From: Methanoregula sp.
GTDB lineage: Archaea > Halobacteriota > Methanomicrobia > Methanomicrobiales > Methanospirillaceae
DNA: 10,426 nt
Reading direction: 5' to 3'
Assembly: GCA_028711405.1 (NCBI GenBank)
Contig: JAQTSH010000040.1
Span: forward strand, 1-10,426
Below the pieces are notes generated by a model. It ran no database searches. It saw nothing but the letters and a program-made list of their open reading frames with translations, and was not told the DNA's origin. The first letter of the stretch is position 1; every line of letters starts with the position of its first letter. This document shows positions 1-6,851 of the stretch, in pieces. Position numbers and translations under genes: made by a program.

Positions 1-2
1 AC

Positions 3-9
3 TTTTTAT
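3..9 (+). promoter_or_regulatory. probable TATA box of the biotin operon
   Basis: A T-rich element (TTTTTAT) lies about 25-30 nt upstream of the region 30-40. That is the usual distance from an archaeal TATA box to its start site. The left arm of the BirA operator overlaps its end. The upstream BRE cannot be judged because the window begins here. If the start site is near 33-40, the mRNA would be leaderless or nearly so, which fits the lack of a good ribosome binding site before the ATG at 40. Confidence 0.5.
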
Positions 10-40
10 CGTCAACCAATGAATTTTTAGTGGTTGACGA
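9..40. promoter_or_regulatory. BirA-type biotin operator
   Basis: The sequence shows a perfect inverted repeat, TCGTCAACC-N14-GGTTGACGA. Its 9-bp arms and 14-nt spacer match the layout of the BirA site described for biotin regulons in bacteria and archaea (consensus TTGTAAACC-N14/15-GGTTTACAA). The right arm ends on the A of the bioY ATG at 40, so a bound repressor would cover the predicted transcription start and the start codon. By inference, biotinyl-AMP-loaded BirA represses the importer when biotin is plentiful. The birA gene itself is not in this window. Confidence 0.88.
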
Positions 41-549
41 TGTTTGGGGATCTCCAGCGCTCACGGATTGTCGCATATTCCGCGGCGTTCGTTGCCCTCA
101 TCACGATGGGTAGCTGGGTCTCGATCCCGTTCTTTCCGGTTCCCATTACGCTCCAGACACTGTTTGTGCTGCTTTCTGGTGCGGTCATGAAGCGGTACGC
201 GGTCATCCCGGTTTCCCTGTATATCCTCTTTGGTGCAATTGGTTTACCCGTCTTTCACAACGGTATCGCGGGTATCGGGGTGCTGCTCGGACCGACCGGC
301 GGATATCTTCTGGGATTTCTTCCGGTAGCACTCATCGTTGGTCTCGTGTATGAACACGACTTCTGGCTGGGGAAAATTATCGGGCTTATTTCCGGCACCC
401 TTGTCATCCTCGGTTCGGGCGCACTCTGGCTCTGCTACTCTACGGGCATGGCGCCGGTGGCTGCGGTCGTGGGGGGGATTTTGATCTTCCTGCCCGGCGA
501 CGCGATAAAAGCGGGTGCCACGTATCTCATCGCCAAGCGATTGCCATGA
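40..549 (+). CDS. bioY: BioY, biotin-binding S component of ECF transporter
   Basis: BioY captures biotin at the outer face of the membrane and hands it to an energy-coupling module for import. The 169-residue protein is almost entirely hydrophobic with about six membrane segments, the normal size for BioY. It carries both family signatures: PFFPVPITLQTLFVLLSG near residues 31-48 and a later LPVF...GPTGGYLLGF stretch. An in-frame TTG at 34 exists, but it falls inside the operator. ATG 40 is chosen because it starts with the usual MFGDLQRSR-type N-terminus and directly follows the operator. The stop overlaps the next gene by ATGA (546-549), so the transporter genes are translationally coupled. 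The operator and the neighbouring pyruvate carboxylase genes support biotin as the substrate. Confidence 0.95.
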   Translation: MFGDLQRSRIVAYSAAFVALITMGSWVSIPFFPVPITLQTLFVLLSGAVMKRYAVIPVSLYILFGAIGLPVFHNGIAGIGVLLGPTGGYLLGFLPVALIVGLVYEHDFWLGKIIGLISGTLVILGSGALWLCYSTGMAPVAAVVGGILIFLPGDAIKAGATYLIAKRLP

Positions 550-1217
550 TCACAATCCACGACCTTCGTTATCGTTCACTTGCGATCAATTCGCTCTCGA
601 TTCCACCGGGTATCACAACTGTGATCGGACCGAACGGGAGCGGCAAGACCACACTGCTTCGGCTCTGTGCCGGGATCGCCCTTCCTGACTCCGGGCAAGT
701 TCTTGTCGATGGTGTAGTGCCACGCGAGACCGAGACCGGGTGGGTGAACGAGTTCCCGGACAAGAACATCCTTTTTCCGCGCGTATACGATGAATGTGCA
801 TCGGCACTCCGGTTTCGTCACAATCCCTGTCCTGATACGGATACATCGGTGCGCCGGATCGCAGAGACTCTGCAGATCAGCCACCTGCTGACAAGAGAGA
901 TGCGCGCAATCTCCGGCGGGGAGAAGGTACTCGTTGCGCTTGCCGCAGCACTTGTCACGTCACCCCGGCTGCTCGTGCTCGATGAGTACGACTCCCACCT
1001 GGACGCGGCGTGCTGCGACAGGATAGAACTGTCCATCCGTAATTGCGGGGCGCGCTACGTGCTCCGCTGCACCCAGCAGATGGAGATCGCGGCACTTAGC
1101 GATCTGCTGATCTATCTCGAACAGGGGAAGGTGAGATATGCCGGGACACCCGACGAGGTATTTTCGTCCTTGTCCGGGACTGCATTTTATCCCTTGTCGT
1201 GGCGGTGTAGAGTATGA
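546..1217 (+). CDS. ecfA: ECF transporter ATPase, first subunit (degenerate Q and H loops)
   Basis: This is a 223-residue ABC ATPase of the CbiO/EcfA/BioM type, predicted to power biotin import on the cytoplasmic side together with the next gene product. Visible motifs are Walker A GPNGSGKT (28-35), signature ISGGEK (122-127), Walker B RLLVLDE (141-147, catalytic Glu147) and D loop SHLD (150-153). Two conserved positions are changed. The Q-loop Gln is Glu69 (EFPD, against QFPE in the partner), and the switch His after beta-6 is Gln177 (CTQQM where THD/THE is usual). The gene overlaps bioY and the next ATPase gene by ATGA at both ends. Being next to bioY and ecfT implies a dedicated importer, though a shared energy module cannot be excluded. 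Confidence 0.93.
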   Translation: MITIHDLRYRSLAINSLSIPPGITTVIGPNGSGKTTLLRLCAGIALPDSGQVLVDGVVPRETETGWVNEFPDKNILFPRVYDECASALRFRHNPCPDTDTSVRRIAETLQISHLLTREMRAISGGEKVLVALAAALVTSPRLLVLDEYDSHLDAACCDRIELSIRNCGARYVLRCTQQMEIAALSDLLIYLEQGKVRYAGTPDEVFSSLSGTAFYPLSWRCRV

Positions 1218-1912
1218 AGATCGTCCTCGACCATCTTCAGGTTCAACAGGGTGAGTGGTCACTTCTTGTCAACGGGACATTTGAGGAAGGGATACATCTT
1301 GTCAGCGGCGTGGTCGGGAGCGGAAAGTCCACCCTTGCCCTTGCGATGGCGGGCATTTTTACTCCGTCGCAGGGAACAGTCAAAAGGGAAGGAATTAAAA
1401 CGCTGATGCTCTCCACGCAATTCCCCGAATTCCATATCACCCGGCTTTCTATTGCCGAAGAATGCGCGTCATGGGGACTGGACTATAAGGATGTAATCCG
1501 ATCAGCGCGGCTGAAGGTTGATGGCAACGTGTCACCACTCTCACTGAGCAGGGGGGAACTGAAGCGTTTCCATCTTGCCTGCATTCTCGCCCGCGAGTAT
1601 GATCTGCTGCTTGTCGATGAACCGTTCAGTTCGCTTGACTGTATTGAGAAAGAACTGTTGTGCAGGGAACTCTCCACACACGATTCCGGTATCACAATCA
1701 TCTTCACACATGAGCAGAGCATCTTCCCGCATGTCGATCATCTCTGGGAGATTGATGCGGGAGAACTGTGTGCGCTCGGCAGGTTACCCGGGGCTCTCAC
1801 GCGGTGGCAACGCGCACCGGCGCTAATAAAAAAACTTACAGACCTGGGACGATGCCCGGTAAATCTCACCCCCGATGCGATCCGGGAGGCTGCATGCAGG
1901 ATCCACGAATAA
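1214..1912 (+). CDS. ecfA: ECF transporter ATPase, second subunit
   Basis: This 232-residue ABC ATPase is the presumed heterodimer partner of the preceding subunit. Motifs are Walker A GVVGSGKST (32-40), Q loop Gln69 (TQFPE), signature LSRGE (111-115), Walker B LLLVDEP (131-137, Glu136), D loop SSLD (139-142) and switch His166 (FTHEQS). Unlike its partner it keeps the Q-loop Gln and the switch His, but its signature has Arg in place of the first Gly of LSGGE. Residues beyond about 190 form a short C-terminal extension. ATGA couples it to the gene before, and its last 19 nt overlap the start of the T component. The ABC assignment is certain; the biotin role is inferred from the operon. Confidence 0.92.
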   Translation: MKIVLDHLQVQQGEWSLLVNGTFEEGIHLVSGVVGSGKSTLALAMAGIFTPSQGTVKREGIKTLMLSTQFPEFHITRLSIAEECASWGLDYKDVIRSARLKVDGNVSPLSLSRGELKRFHLACILAREYDLLLVDEPFSSLDCIEKELLCRELSTHDSGITIIFTHEQSIFPHVDHLWEIDAGELCALGRLPGALTRWQRAPALIKKLTDLGRCPVNLTPDAIREAACRIHE

Positions 1913-2547
1913 GGCTTGCAAGCGCTGCGCTCATATCCGTAGCTGCGTTCATCAGTATCTGGGGCGCGCTCGCCGTCCTTCTCTGGTGGCTGCTCTTCAC
2001 TCCCCGCATGCGTCGGGTGAAAAATATCAGGGTGGTAACGGGAATGCTCGTCCTCATTGGGGTCATTGCGGTTCTCATCTGGATCTCCGGCGGTGATGGG
2101 CTCTCGTATTTTTTAAGGTTCGGGGTCATTGTGCTGGTCGGTACATGGCTGTATACCGAACAGAAACCCGGGGATTTCCTCGCCGTCTCGGTATGGGCGG
2201 GTAAAAACCGGTGGGGATTTGAGCTGGGAATGATCGGGGAGTGCGCGATGCAGATCGCAGAACTGCTCCTGTGCGATTATGCGCGAATCCGGATCGCCAT
2301 GAAACTGAAAGGGGAAGACTGGGGGGTACGAACCCTCGTACCATTGTGTCTCATCCTCATCCATGATGCACTGATGCGGGCGGATGAGATTGCCGAACTG
2401 CTCGCGGTGCGGGGTTACCGGAACGGTGGCGTGTGCTGCCCGGTATTTTGCACAGGTACATTGGACCAGGTTTCCGGAATTTGTGCCATATGCGTCTTTT
2501 TTTTCTCAATCGTACCAGTTAGTGAATTTTTTATACTTAGCATGTGA
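1894..2547 (+). CDS. ecfT: EcfT transmembrane coupling component of biotin transporter
   Basis: EcfT (BioN type) is the membrane scaffold that links the ATPases to BioY. The 217-residue protein has hydrophobic segments near residues 10-34, 48-66, 72-88 and 195-215. A charged cytoplasmic part between them (about 90-180) carries the EcfT-type coupling motif AVRGYR (171-176, variant of ARG), preceded by a helix with DYARIRIAMKLKG. ATG 1894 is chosen over longer in-frame starts because GGGAGG at 1884-1889 sits 4 nt upstream and because the extra upstream residues would lie wholly within the ATPase gene and look hydrophilic and random. Its 3' end contains the TATA-like element for pycB. It ends soon after the last helix, so it is a short family member. 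Confidence 0.88.
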   Translation: MQDPRIRLASAALISVAAFISIWGALAVLLWWLLFTPRMRRVKNIRVVTGMLVLIGVIAVLIWISGGDGLSYFLRFGVIVLVGTWLYTEQKPGDFLAVSVWAGKNRWGFELGMIGECAMQIAELLLCDYARIRIAMKLKGEDWGVRTLVPLCLILIHDALMRADEIAELLAVRGYRNGGVCCPVFCTGTLDQVSGICAICVFFFSIVPVSEFFILSM

Positions 2548-2590
2548 AGTTTTGAGAGGCTGAAATATTCTGTTAGGGAAGCTCTGAGGT
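2531..2590 (+). promoter_or_regulatory. internal promoter and RBS for pycBA
   Basis: A run of T followed by TTATAC (2531-2536) forms a good archaeal TATA box inside the last codons of ecfT. It predicts a start near 2558 and a leader of about 40 nt. TGAGGT at 2585-2590 is the ribosome binding site, 7 nt before the pycB ATG. I see no second BirA-type inverted repeat here. The pyc genes may therefore be transcribed both from the operator-controlled promoter and from this apparently biotin-independent one. That is inference. Confidence 0.5.
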
Positions 2591-2597
2591 TTCCACA

Positions 2598-4337
2598 ATG
2601 CGTTCTCGCGGTTCTCATAAAATCCACATCACTGATACTACACTACGGGATGCCCACCAGTCCCTTATTGCAACGCGCCTTCGTACTGAAGATATGATCC
2701 CGTTGGCACGCGTGATCGATACCTGCGGGTTCTTTTCTGTCGAGGCATGGGGCGGCGCCACGTTTGACACCTGTATCCGGTTTTTGAACGATGATCCCTG
2801 GGAACGGCTCCGCGCACTCAAAGCGGAACTTTCCCATACGCCGATCCAGATGCTCCTGCGCGGGCAGAACCTTGTCGGCTACCGGCATTACCCGGATGAT
2901 GTGGTCGATCATTTTATCGCTGCTGCGCACAGGAACGGGGTGGACATCTTCCGGGTCTTCGATGCGTTAAACGACATCCGGAACATGAAACGCTCGATGG
3001 AGCAGGTAAAAAAAGCCGGAGCCCATCTGCAGGGTGCCATCTCTTACACCACCAGTCCCGCGCATTCCACAAAGACATTTATTGACATGGCAAAAGATCT
3101 CTACGCTCTTGACTGTGACTCGATCTGCATCAAGGATATGGCAGGTCTGATCATGCCGGAAGCGACCCGTGAACTGATCACCGGCATCAAGGATGCGGTC
3201 GATACCAAAGTCTGCCTTCACAGTCATTCAACAAGTGGCATCGCTCCCATGAGTTACCAGACTGCGATCGAAGCGGGCGTGGATATTCTCGATACGGCGA
3301 TGTCTCCCTTTGCGATGGGGACGTCCCAGCCACCCACCGAGAGTGTTGTTGCATCGCTCATCGGGACGCCCAGGGATACGGGAATCGACCTGATCAAACT
3401 CCGTGTAGTCAGGAATACCTGCATCCAGATCCGGGAAAAGTATGCCGGGCTCTTGAACCCGATCTCGGAACGGGTTGACAGCGATGTACTCATCTACCAG
3501 TTGCCGGGCGGTATGATCTCAAATACCGTCTCACAACTTCAGGAACAGGACGCGCTGAACCGGTGGGACGATGTACTCGCAGAGATCCCGCGCGTGCGAA
3601 AAGACCTGGGCTACCCACCGCTCGTCACACCGACGAGCCAGATCGTGGGGACACAGGCAGTCTTAAATGTCCTTGTGAATGGGCAGCGCTACCGGAACGT
3701 CACAAAAGAAGTGAAGGATTATGTCCGGGGCTTATATGGCAAATCCCCGGCACCGGTCAGTGACGAGATTCGCCAGATCATTATTGGTGACGAAGAAGTG
3801 ATCACGGTCCGTCCGGCTGATCTGCTCGAACCCGCGTACGAGAAGATGAAATATGAGGCTGAGAAGGCAAATCTCGTAAAAAAAGAGGAAGATGTCCTCA
3901 CCTATATTCTCTACCCGGCAATTGCCCCCTCGTTTTTGAAAGGGGAGCGGACGATCGAGGAGATCCCGAAAAAGCAGACCGCTACAAAGCCTGCAACCGG
4001 GATACCCGACCAGATGGAGGTAGAGGTGGACGGCGAGGTCTTCTCGGTCCGGATCATCTCTGTGGGCGGGAGCCGGGTCGAAGTCGCCGGGGTTACACCG
4101 CAGAAAGCCCCAAGGGGAGAGATCGCCGGGGGCATCCGGAGCAACATGCAGGGAATGGTACTCCAGGTGATAACAAGTCGCGGGGCGACCGTGAAGAAAG
4201 GAGATACGCTTCTTGTCCTCGAGGCGATGAAGATGGAGAATCCCATTCACAGCCCGATTGACGGCAAAGTCACGGAGATTTTTGTTGATGCCGGCGATGT
4301 CGTCCAGAACGGCGATGTCCTGCTGGTGGTGCAATGA
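2598..4337 (+). CDS. pycB: pyruvate carboxylase subunit B (carboxyltransferase + biotin carrier)
   Basis: PycB moves CO2 from carboxybiotin to pyruvate, giving oxaloacetate, and carries the biotin itself. The 579-residue length is normal for the archaeal two-subunit enzyme. Residues 9-270 form the HMGL-like TIM barrel, with RDAHQS (17-22), CIKDMAG (177-183, Lys179 as the expected carbamylated metal ligand) and LHSHSTSG (207-214, metal-binding His208 and His210). The conserved carboxylase domain follows to about 460. After a linker comes the biotinyl domain (about 510-579) with VLEAMKMEN; Lys545, 35 residues from the C-terminus, is the biotinylation site. An oxaloacetate decarboxylase alpha chain looks similar, but the adjoining pycA and the absence of a sodium-pump beta subunit favour carboxylase. 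It overlaps pycA by ATGA. Confidence 0.95.
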   Translation: MRSRGSHKIHITDTTLRDAHQSLIATRLRTEDMIPLARVIDTCGFFSVEAWGGATFDTCIRFLNDDPWERLRALKAELSHTPIQMLLRGQNLVGYRHYPDDVVDHFIAAAHRNGVDIFRVFDALNDIRNMKRSMEQVKKAGAHLQGAISYTTSPAHSTKTFIDMAKDLYALDCDSICIKDMAGLIMPEATRELITGIKDAVDTKVCLHSHSTSGIAPMSYQTAIEAGVDILDTAMSPFAMGTSQPPTESVVASLIGTPRDTGIDLIKLRVVRNTCIQIREKYAGLLNPISERVDSDVLIYQLPGGMISNTVSQLQEQDALNRWDDVLAEIPRVRKDLGYPPLVTPTSQIVGTQAVLNVLVNGQRYRNVTKEVKDYVRGLYGKSPAPVSDEIRQIIIGDEEVITVRPADLLEPAYEKMKYEAEKANLVKKEEDVLTYILYPAIAPSFLKGERTIEEIPKKQTATKPATGIPDQMEVEVDGEVFSVRIISVGGSRVEVAGVTPQKAPRGEIAGGIRSNMQGMVLQVITSRGATVKKGDTLLVLEAMKMENPIHSPIDGKVTEIFVDAGDVVQNGDVLLVVQ

Positions 4338-5809
4338 AATTTTTTGACAAGATCCTGATCGCCAACCGGGGCGAGATCGCCATCCGGGTCATGCGAGCGT
4401 GCCGGGAGCTGGATATCGAGACGGTCGCCATCTATTCATCTGCCGATACAAACTCGCTCCATGTCAAATATGCCGATGAAGCGTTCCAGGTAGGGGAGGC
4501 ACACCCATCGAAAAGCTATCTCAACATGGAACGGATCATCGATATCGCCAGGAAAAGCGGAGCGGAGGCAGTGCATCCGGGCTATGGTTTTCTTGCAGAG
4601 AATTACCGTTTTGCCAGGATCTGCCAGGATGAGGGGTTGATCTTCATCGGTCCGCGATCCCGTACCATACAGGCAATGGGATCGAAGATTGGCAGTAAGA
4701 AGATGATGAAAGAAGCCGGTGTGCCAGTGCTTCCCGGAACTGATGATGGCATCAGTGATATTGAAGACGCGAAGAAAGTTGCGTTTGAGATCGGTTACCC
4801 GGTGATCGTAAAAGCCAGTGCCGGTGGGGGCGGCATCGGGATGCAGATCGTCAATGACGAGAAATCCCTCGAAGAGGCGATCACGGGAAGTATGCGGATC
4901 GCCAAGTCTGCGTTCGGGGATGCAACGGTTTTTATCGAGAAGTATCTTGTGAAGCCCCGGCACATCGAGTTCCAGGTTCTCGCGGATGAGCACGGGCATG
5001 CGGTGCACCTCTTCGACCGCGAGTGCTCGATCCAGCGCCGCCACCAGAAACTGGTCGAGGAAGCTCCTTCCCCTATCATGACCCCGGAATTGCGCGAACG
5101 GATGTCAAGAGCCGCGCTCAAAGTGGCGGAAGCGTCGGATTACACAAACGCCGGATCGGTTGAGTTCCTCTACAGTAATGACGACTTTTACTTCATGGAG
5201 ATGAACACCCGGTTGCAGGTCGAGCATACGATCACCGAGTTTGTCACTGGCATCGATCTTGTGAGGCAGCAGATCGCCATATCAGCCGGGGAATCGCTCC
5301 CGTTCGATCAGGCGGATATTTCGATTCGCGGGCACGCGATAGAGTGCCGGATCAATGCGGAAGACCCGCTGAACAATTTCAGTGCAGATCCGGGCAAGAT
5401 CAGCCGGTACCGTTCGCCCGGGGGTCCGGGCATCCGGGTGGACAGTGGGATCCACATGGGGTACATGATCCCGCCGAACTATGACTCGATGATTGCAAAA
5501 CTCTGCGCCTGGGACAGCACCCGGGTCGAGGCGATTAAGCGGATGCGGCGCGCCATATCCGAGTACATCATCCTGGGAGTCAGGACCACCCTCCCCCTCC
5601 ATTATGCGATCATGAACAATCCCCAGTTTGTTGAGGGGAATACACACACACACTTTTTGCAGGAAGAGCATATCATCAAAACGCTCGAACGCTACAAGCG
5701 GGATGAAGAAGCGCGTATGCAAACCCTTGCAGGCTCCTTCGGGCAGGGTAAGAAAGTGGCTGCGATCACGGCAGCGGTGAATGTGTTCCTTTCGCAGAAG
5801 AAGGACTAA
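4334..5809 (+). CDS. pycA: pyruvate carboxylase subunit A (biotin carboxylase)
   Basis: PycA uses ATP and bicarbonate to carboxylate the biotin on PycB. In methanogens the resulting oxaloacetate feeds aspartate and the partial TCA route to 2-oxoglutarate. The 491 residues show the biotin carboxylase order: KILIANRGEIA (6-16), HPGYGFLAEN (81-90), ATP-grasp glycine loop KASAGGGGIGM (160-170), EKYL with Glu202/Lys203, His237 in RRHQK, and metal ligands Glu277 and Glu289. The catalytic NTRLQVEH (291-298) includes Arg293 and Glu297. All match E. coli AccC numbering with an offset of about one. Two positions differ from the bacterial consensus: Ile168 for Lys in the glycine loop and Thr299 for Pro after QVEH. 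The ATGA overlap with pycB suggests coupled synthesis. The order B then A is notable. Confidence 0.96.
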   Translation: MKFFDKILIANRGEIAIRVMRACRELDIETVAIYSSADTNSLHVKYADEAFQVGEAHPSKSYLNMERIIDIARKSGAEAVHPGYGFLAENYRFARICQDEGLIFIGPRSRTIQAMGSKIGSKKMMKEAGVPVLPGTDDGISDIEDAKKVAFEIGYPVIVKASAGGGGIGMQIVNDEKSLEEAITGSMRIAKSAFGDATVFIEKYLVKPRHIEFQVLADEHGHAVHLFDRECSIQRRHQKLVEEAPSPIMTPELRERMSRAALKVAEASDYTNAGSVEFLYSNDDFYFMEMNTRLQVEHTITEFVTGIDLVRQQIAISAGESLPFDQADISIRGHAIECRINAEDPLNNFSADPGKISRYRSPGGPGIRVDSGIHMGYMIPPNYDSMIAKLCAWDSTRVEAIKRMRRAISEYIILGVRTTLPLHYAIMNNPQFVEGNTHTHFLQEEHIIKTLERYKRDEEARMQTLAGSFGQGKKVAAITAAVNVFLSQKKD

Positions 5810-5836
5810 TACCCGAAATAACGTCGCATCAGAACC

Positions 5837-5867
5837 TTTAATAATTTTTACGGCGTTTTCATTATGC
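5837..5867 (+). promoter_or_regulatory. stable-RNA promoter of the tRNA
   Basis: TTTAATAA at 5837-5844 fits the archaeal box A. ATGC at 5864-5867 fits the start-site box B seen at methanogen tRNA and rRNA promoters, with the expected distance of about 22-25 nt. Transcription would begin around 5865, about 12 nt before the mature tRNA. Confidence 0.6.
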
Positions 5868-5876
5868 ACTTTTTGT

Positions 5877-5993
5877 GCTGCGGTGGCCTAGCTGGTTAGG
5901 GCGCCAGACTCATAGGGTTTATCGACGCTGAATTGAGCGTTTCTTAAACTTTGAGAGATCTGGAGATCGGGGGATCGTAACCCTCTCGCAGCA
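5877..5993 (+). tRNA. tRNA-Met (CAU) with intron
   Basis: The sequence folds as a full cloverleaf once a 43-nt intron is removed. The acceptor GCTGCGG pairs with TCGCAGC (one G-U pair), with A73 and no encoded CCA. The D stem is GCCT/GGGC and the anticodon stem CCAGA/TCTGG, with loop CTCATAA and anticodon CAT at 5911-5913. The variable loop is AGATC and the T stem GGGGG/CCCTC. The acceptor and anticodon stems lack initiator features such as three consecutive G-C pairs below the loop, and A73 suits elongator Met. A tRNA-Ile with a modified C34 has the same CAU anticodon and cannot be fully excluded. The T loop reads ATCGTAA, so positions 54 and 58 are A and U instead of the usual U and A. Confidence 0.88.
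5915..5957 (+). other. archaeal tRNA intron with bulge-helix-bulge splice site
   Basis: The intron lies between tRNA positions 37 and 38. The 4-bp central helix is CTCA (5909-5912) with TGAG (5952-5955). The bulges are TAG (5913-5915) and AGA (5956-5958), each cut after its second base, and the outer helix is the anticodon stem. This is the standard substrate of the archaeal splicing endonuclease. Inside, GGTTT (5916-5920) can pair with AAACT (5946-5950), leaving one extra U, and ACGCT/AGCGT (5925-5929, 5936-5940) closes a 6-nt loop. Confidence 0.87.
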
Positions 5994-6270
5994 TCTTGTT
6001 TTACGGTCGATACGTTTTTTTCCGGTTGCTCCCGGGCAATCAGGTTCTGGTAGTTGAGAACAACCCAGTATCCTGCTTGGGTTCCTAGCGCGCATAAAAA
6101 GAAAATGCCAGATTTCTATGGATACCTTGAATCCAAAGGATCCTGTGGCAAATCCGCCATGACCACTTGTGAGACGTGGATTTTTGGTCGTGTCAGGACA
6201 GACGCACAACCGGGATTTTACTGTTGTTACGCTGTTCTTTTTTTGATTTGATTCAGGATTTTCGGTTTTT
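5994..6270. other. non-coding stretch after the tRNA
   Basis: I find no convincing gene here. A T-tract at 6015-6021 probably ends the tRNA transcript. An inverted repeat AACCCA/TGGGTT (6062-6067, 6078-6083) with a 10-nt loop is the only clear dyad. A 65-codon frame (6054-6251) has no family features and no ribosome binding site. Confidence 0.5.
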
Positions 6271-6281
6271 ATGTTTTGAGC

Positions 6282-6331
6282 ATAAATTTATGTGTCGATT
6301 CATCCCATAATATGCGGTACATTTAGGTGAT
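6282..6331 (+). promoter_or_regulatory. promoter and RBS of the DUF350 gene
   Basis: ATAAATTTA (6282-6290), part of the palindrome CATAAATTTATG, is a strong TATA box. ATGC at 6312-6315 lies about 26 nt after its centre and is the likely start. AGGTGAT at 6325-6331 is a near-perfect complement to the 16S rRNA 3' end, 3 nt before the ATG at 6335. The leader is about 22 nt. Confidence 0.75.
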
Positions 6332-6334
6332 TGT

Positions 6335-6835
6335 ATGCTTTTAGCAAATGCAGCAGTTGGATTGATCCAGTTGGTCATCGCCATTATCTTTGCCGTTGTG
6401 GCATTGTATATTGGCTTTGCAGTACTTGGCAAAATTACCAAGGGTATTAATGAGGAGAAGGAACTCGCAAAGGGCAATGTCGCAGTCGGTATTTTTGTCG
6501 CGTCGGTCTTTGTGGCAATCGCACTTGTCGTCCAGTCCGGTGTGAGCGGTTTATCCCATGGCATCAGCAAGGCGATGAGTGTGGGGCTCCTGTCAGTTGA
6601 GGGGTTGCTCGATATTGGTGTTGCATTCGTCCAGCTCATTCTCGGGATTGTGCTTGCGATCGCAGCGATCTACCTTGCGCTCAACATCCTTGACAAGCTC
6701 ACGAAAGGTGTTGAGGAGTTTGAGGAATTAAAGAAAGGAAATGTTGCAGTTGCTCTTGAGATGGCAGGAGTTATTATCGCGGTAGCCGTGATCATCCAAT
6801 CCGGTGTGATCGGCATCACCGCTGCATTAATCTAA
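6335..6835 (+). CDS. tandem DUF350 integral membrane protein
   Basis: The function is unknown. The 166-residue protein consists of two copies of a two-helix unit of the DUF350 type, offset by 88 residues. GNVAV recurs at 47-51 and 135-139 and QSGV at 67-70 and 155-158, each copy with an upstream hydrophobic helix and a KITKG/KLTKG motif before a charged loop. Four membrane segments are expected, near 8-31, 48-68, 96-119 and 136-158, with the lysine- and glutamate-rich loops probably on one side. It is monocistronic, with its own TATA box, a very good ribosome binding site and a terminator, which suggests solid independent expression. DUF350 proteins also occur in bacteria as small inner-membrane proteins. 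A transport or envelope-stress role would be guesswork. Confidence 0.85.
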   Translation: MLLANAAVGLIQLVIAIIFAVVALYIGFAVLGKITKGINEEKELAKGNVAVGIFVASVFVAIALVVQSGVSGLSHGISKAMSVGLLSVEGLLDIGVAFVQLILGIVLAIAAIYLALNILDKLTKGVEEFEELKKGNVAVALEMAGVIIAVAVIIQSGVIGITAALI

Positions 6836-6838
6836 ACT

Positions 6839-6851
6839 TTTATTTTTTTTT
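6839..6851 (+). terminator. T-tract terminator after the DUF350 gene
   Basis: Two T-runs, the second of nine T (6843-6851), follow the stop codon by a few bases without a strong hairpin. This is the usual form of archaeal intrinsic termination. Confidence 0.65.

Noticed and set aside
3732..4334. 200-codon - strand frame opposite pycB
   Set aside because: Shadow of a strongly supported gene; similar long antisense frames lie opposite pycA and arise from the G+C-rich codon bias.
2598..4337. Oxaloacetate decarboxylase alpha subunit as an alternative name for pycB
   Set aside because: The adjoining, overlapping biotin carboxylase gene and the lack of a membrane beta subunit point to pyruvate carboxylase.
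6054..6251. 65-codon + strand frame after the tRNA
   Set aside because: No ribosome binding site, no promoter of its own, composition unlike the real genes.
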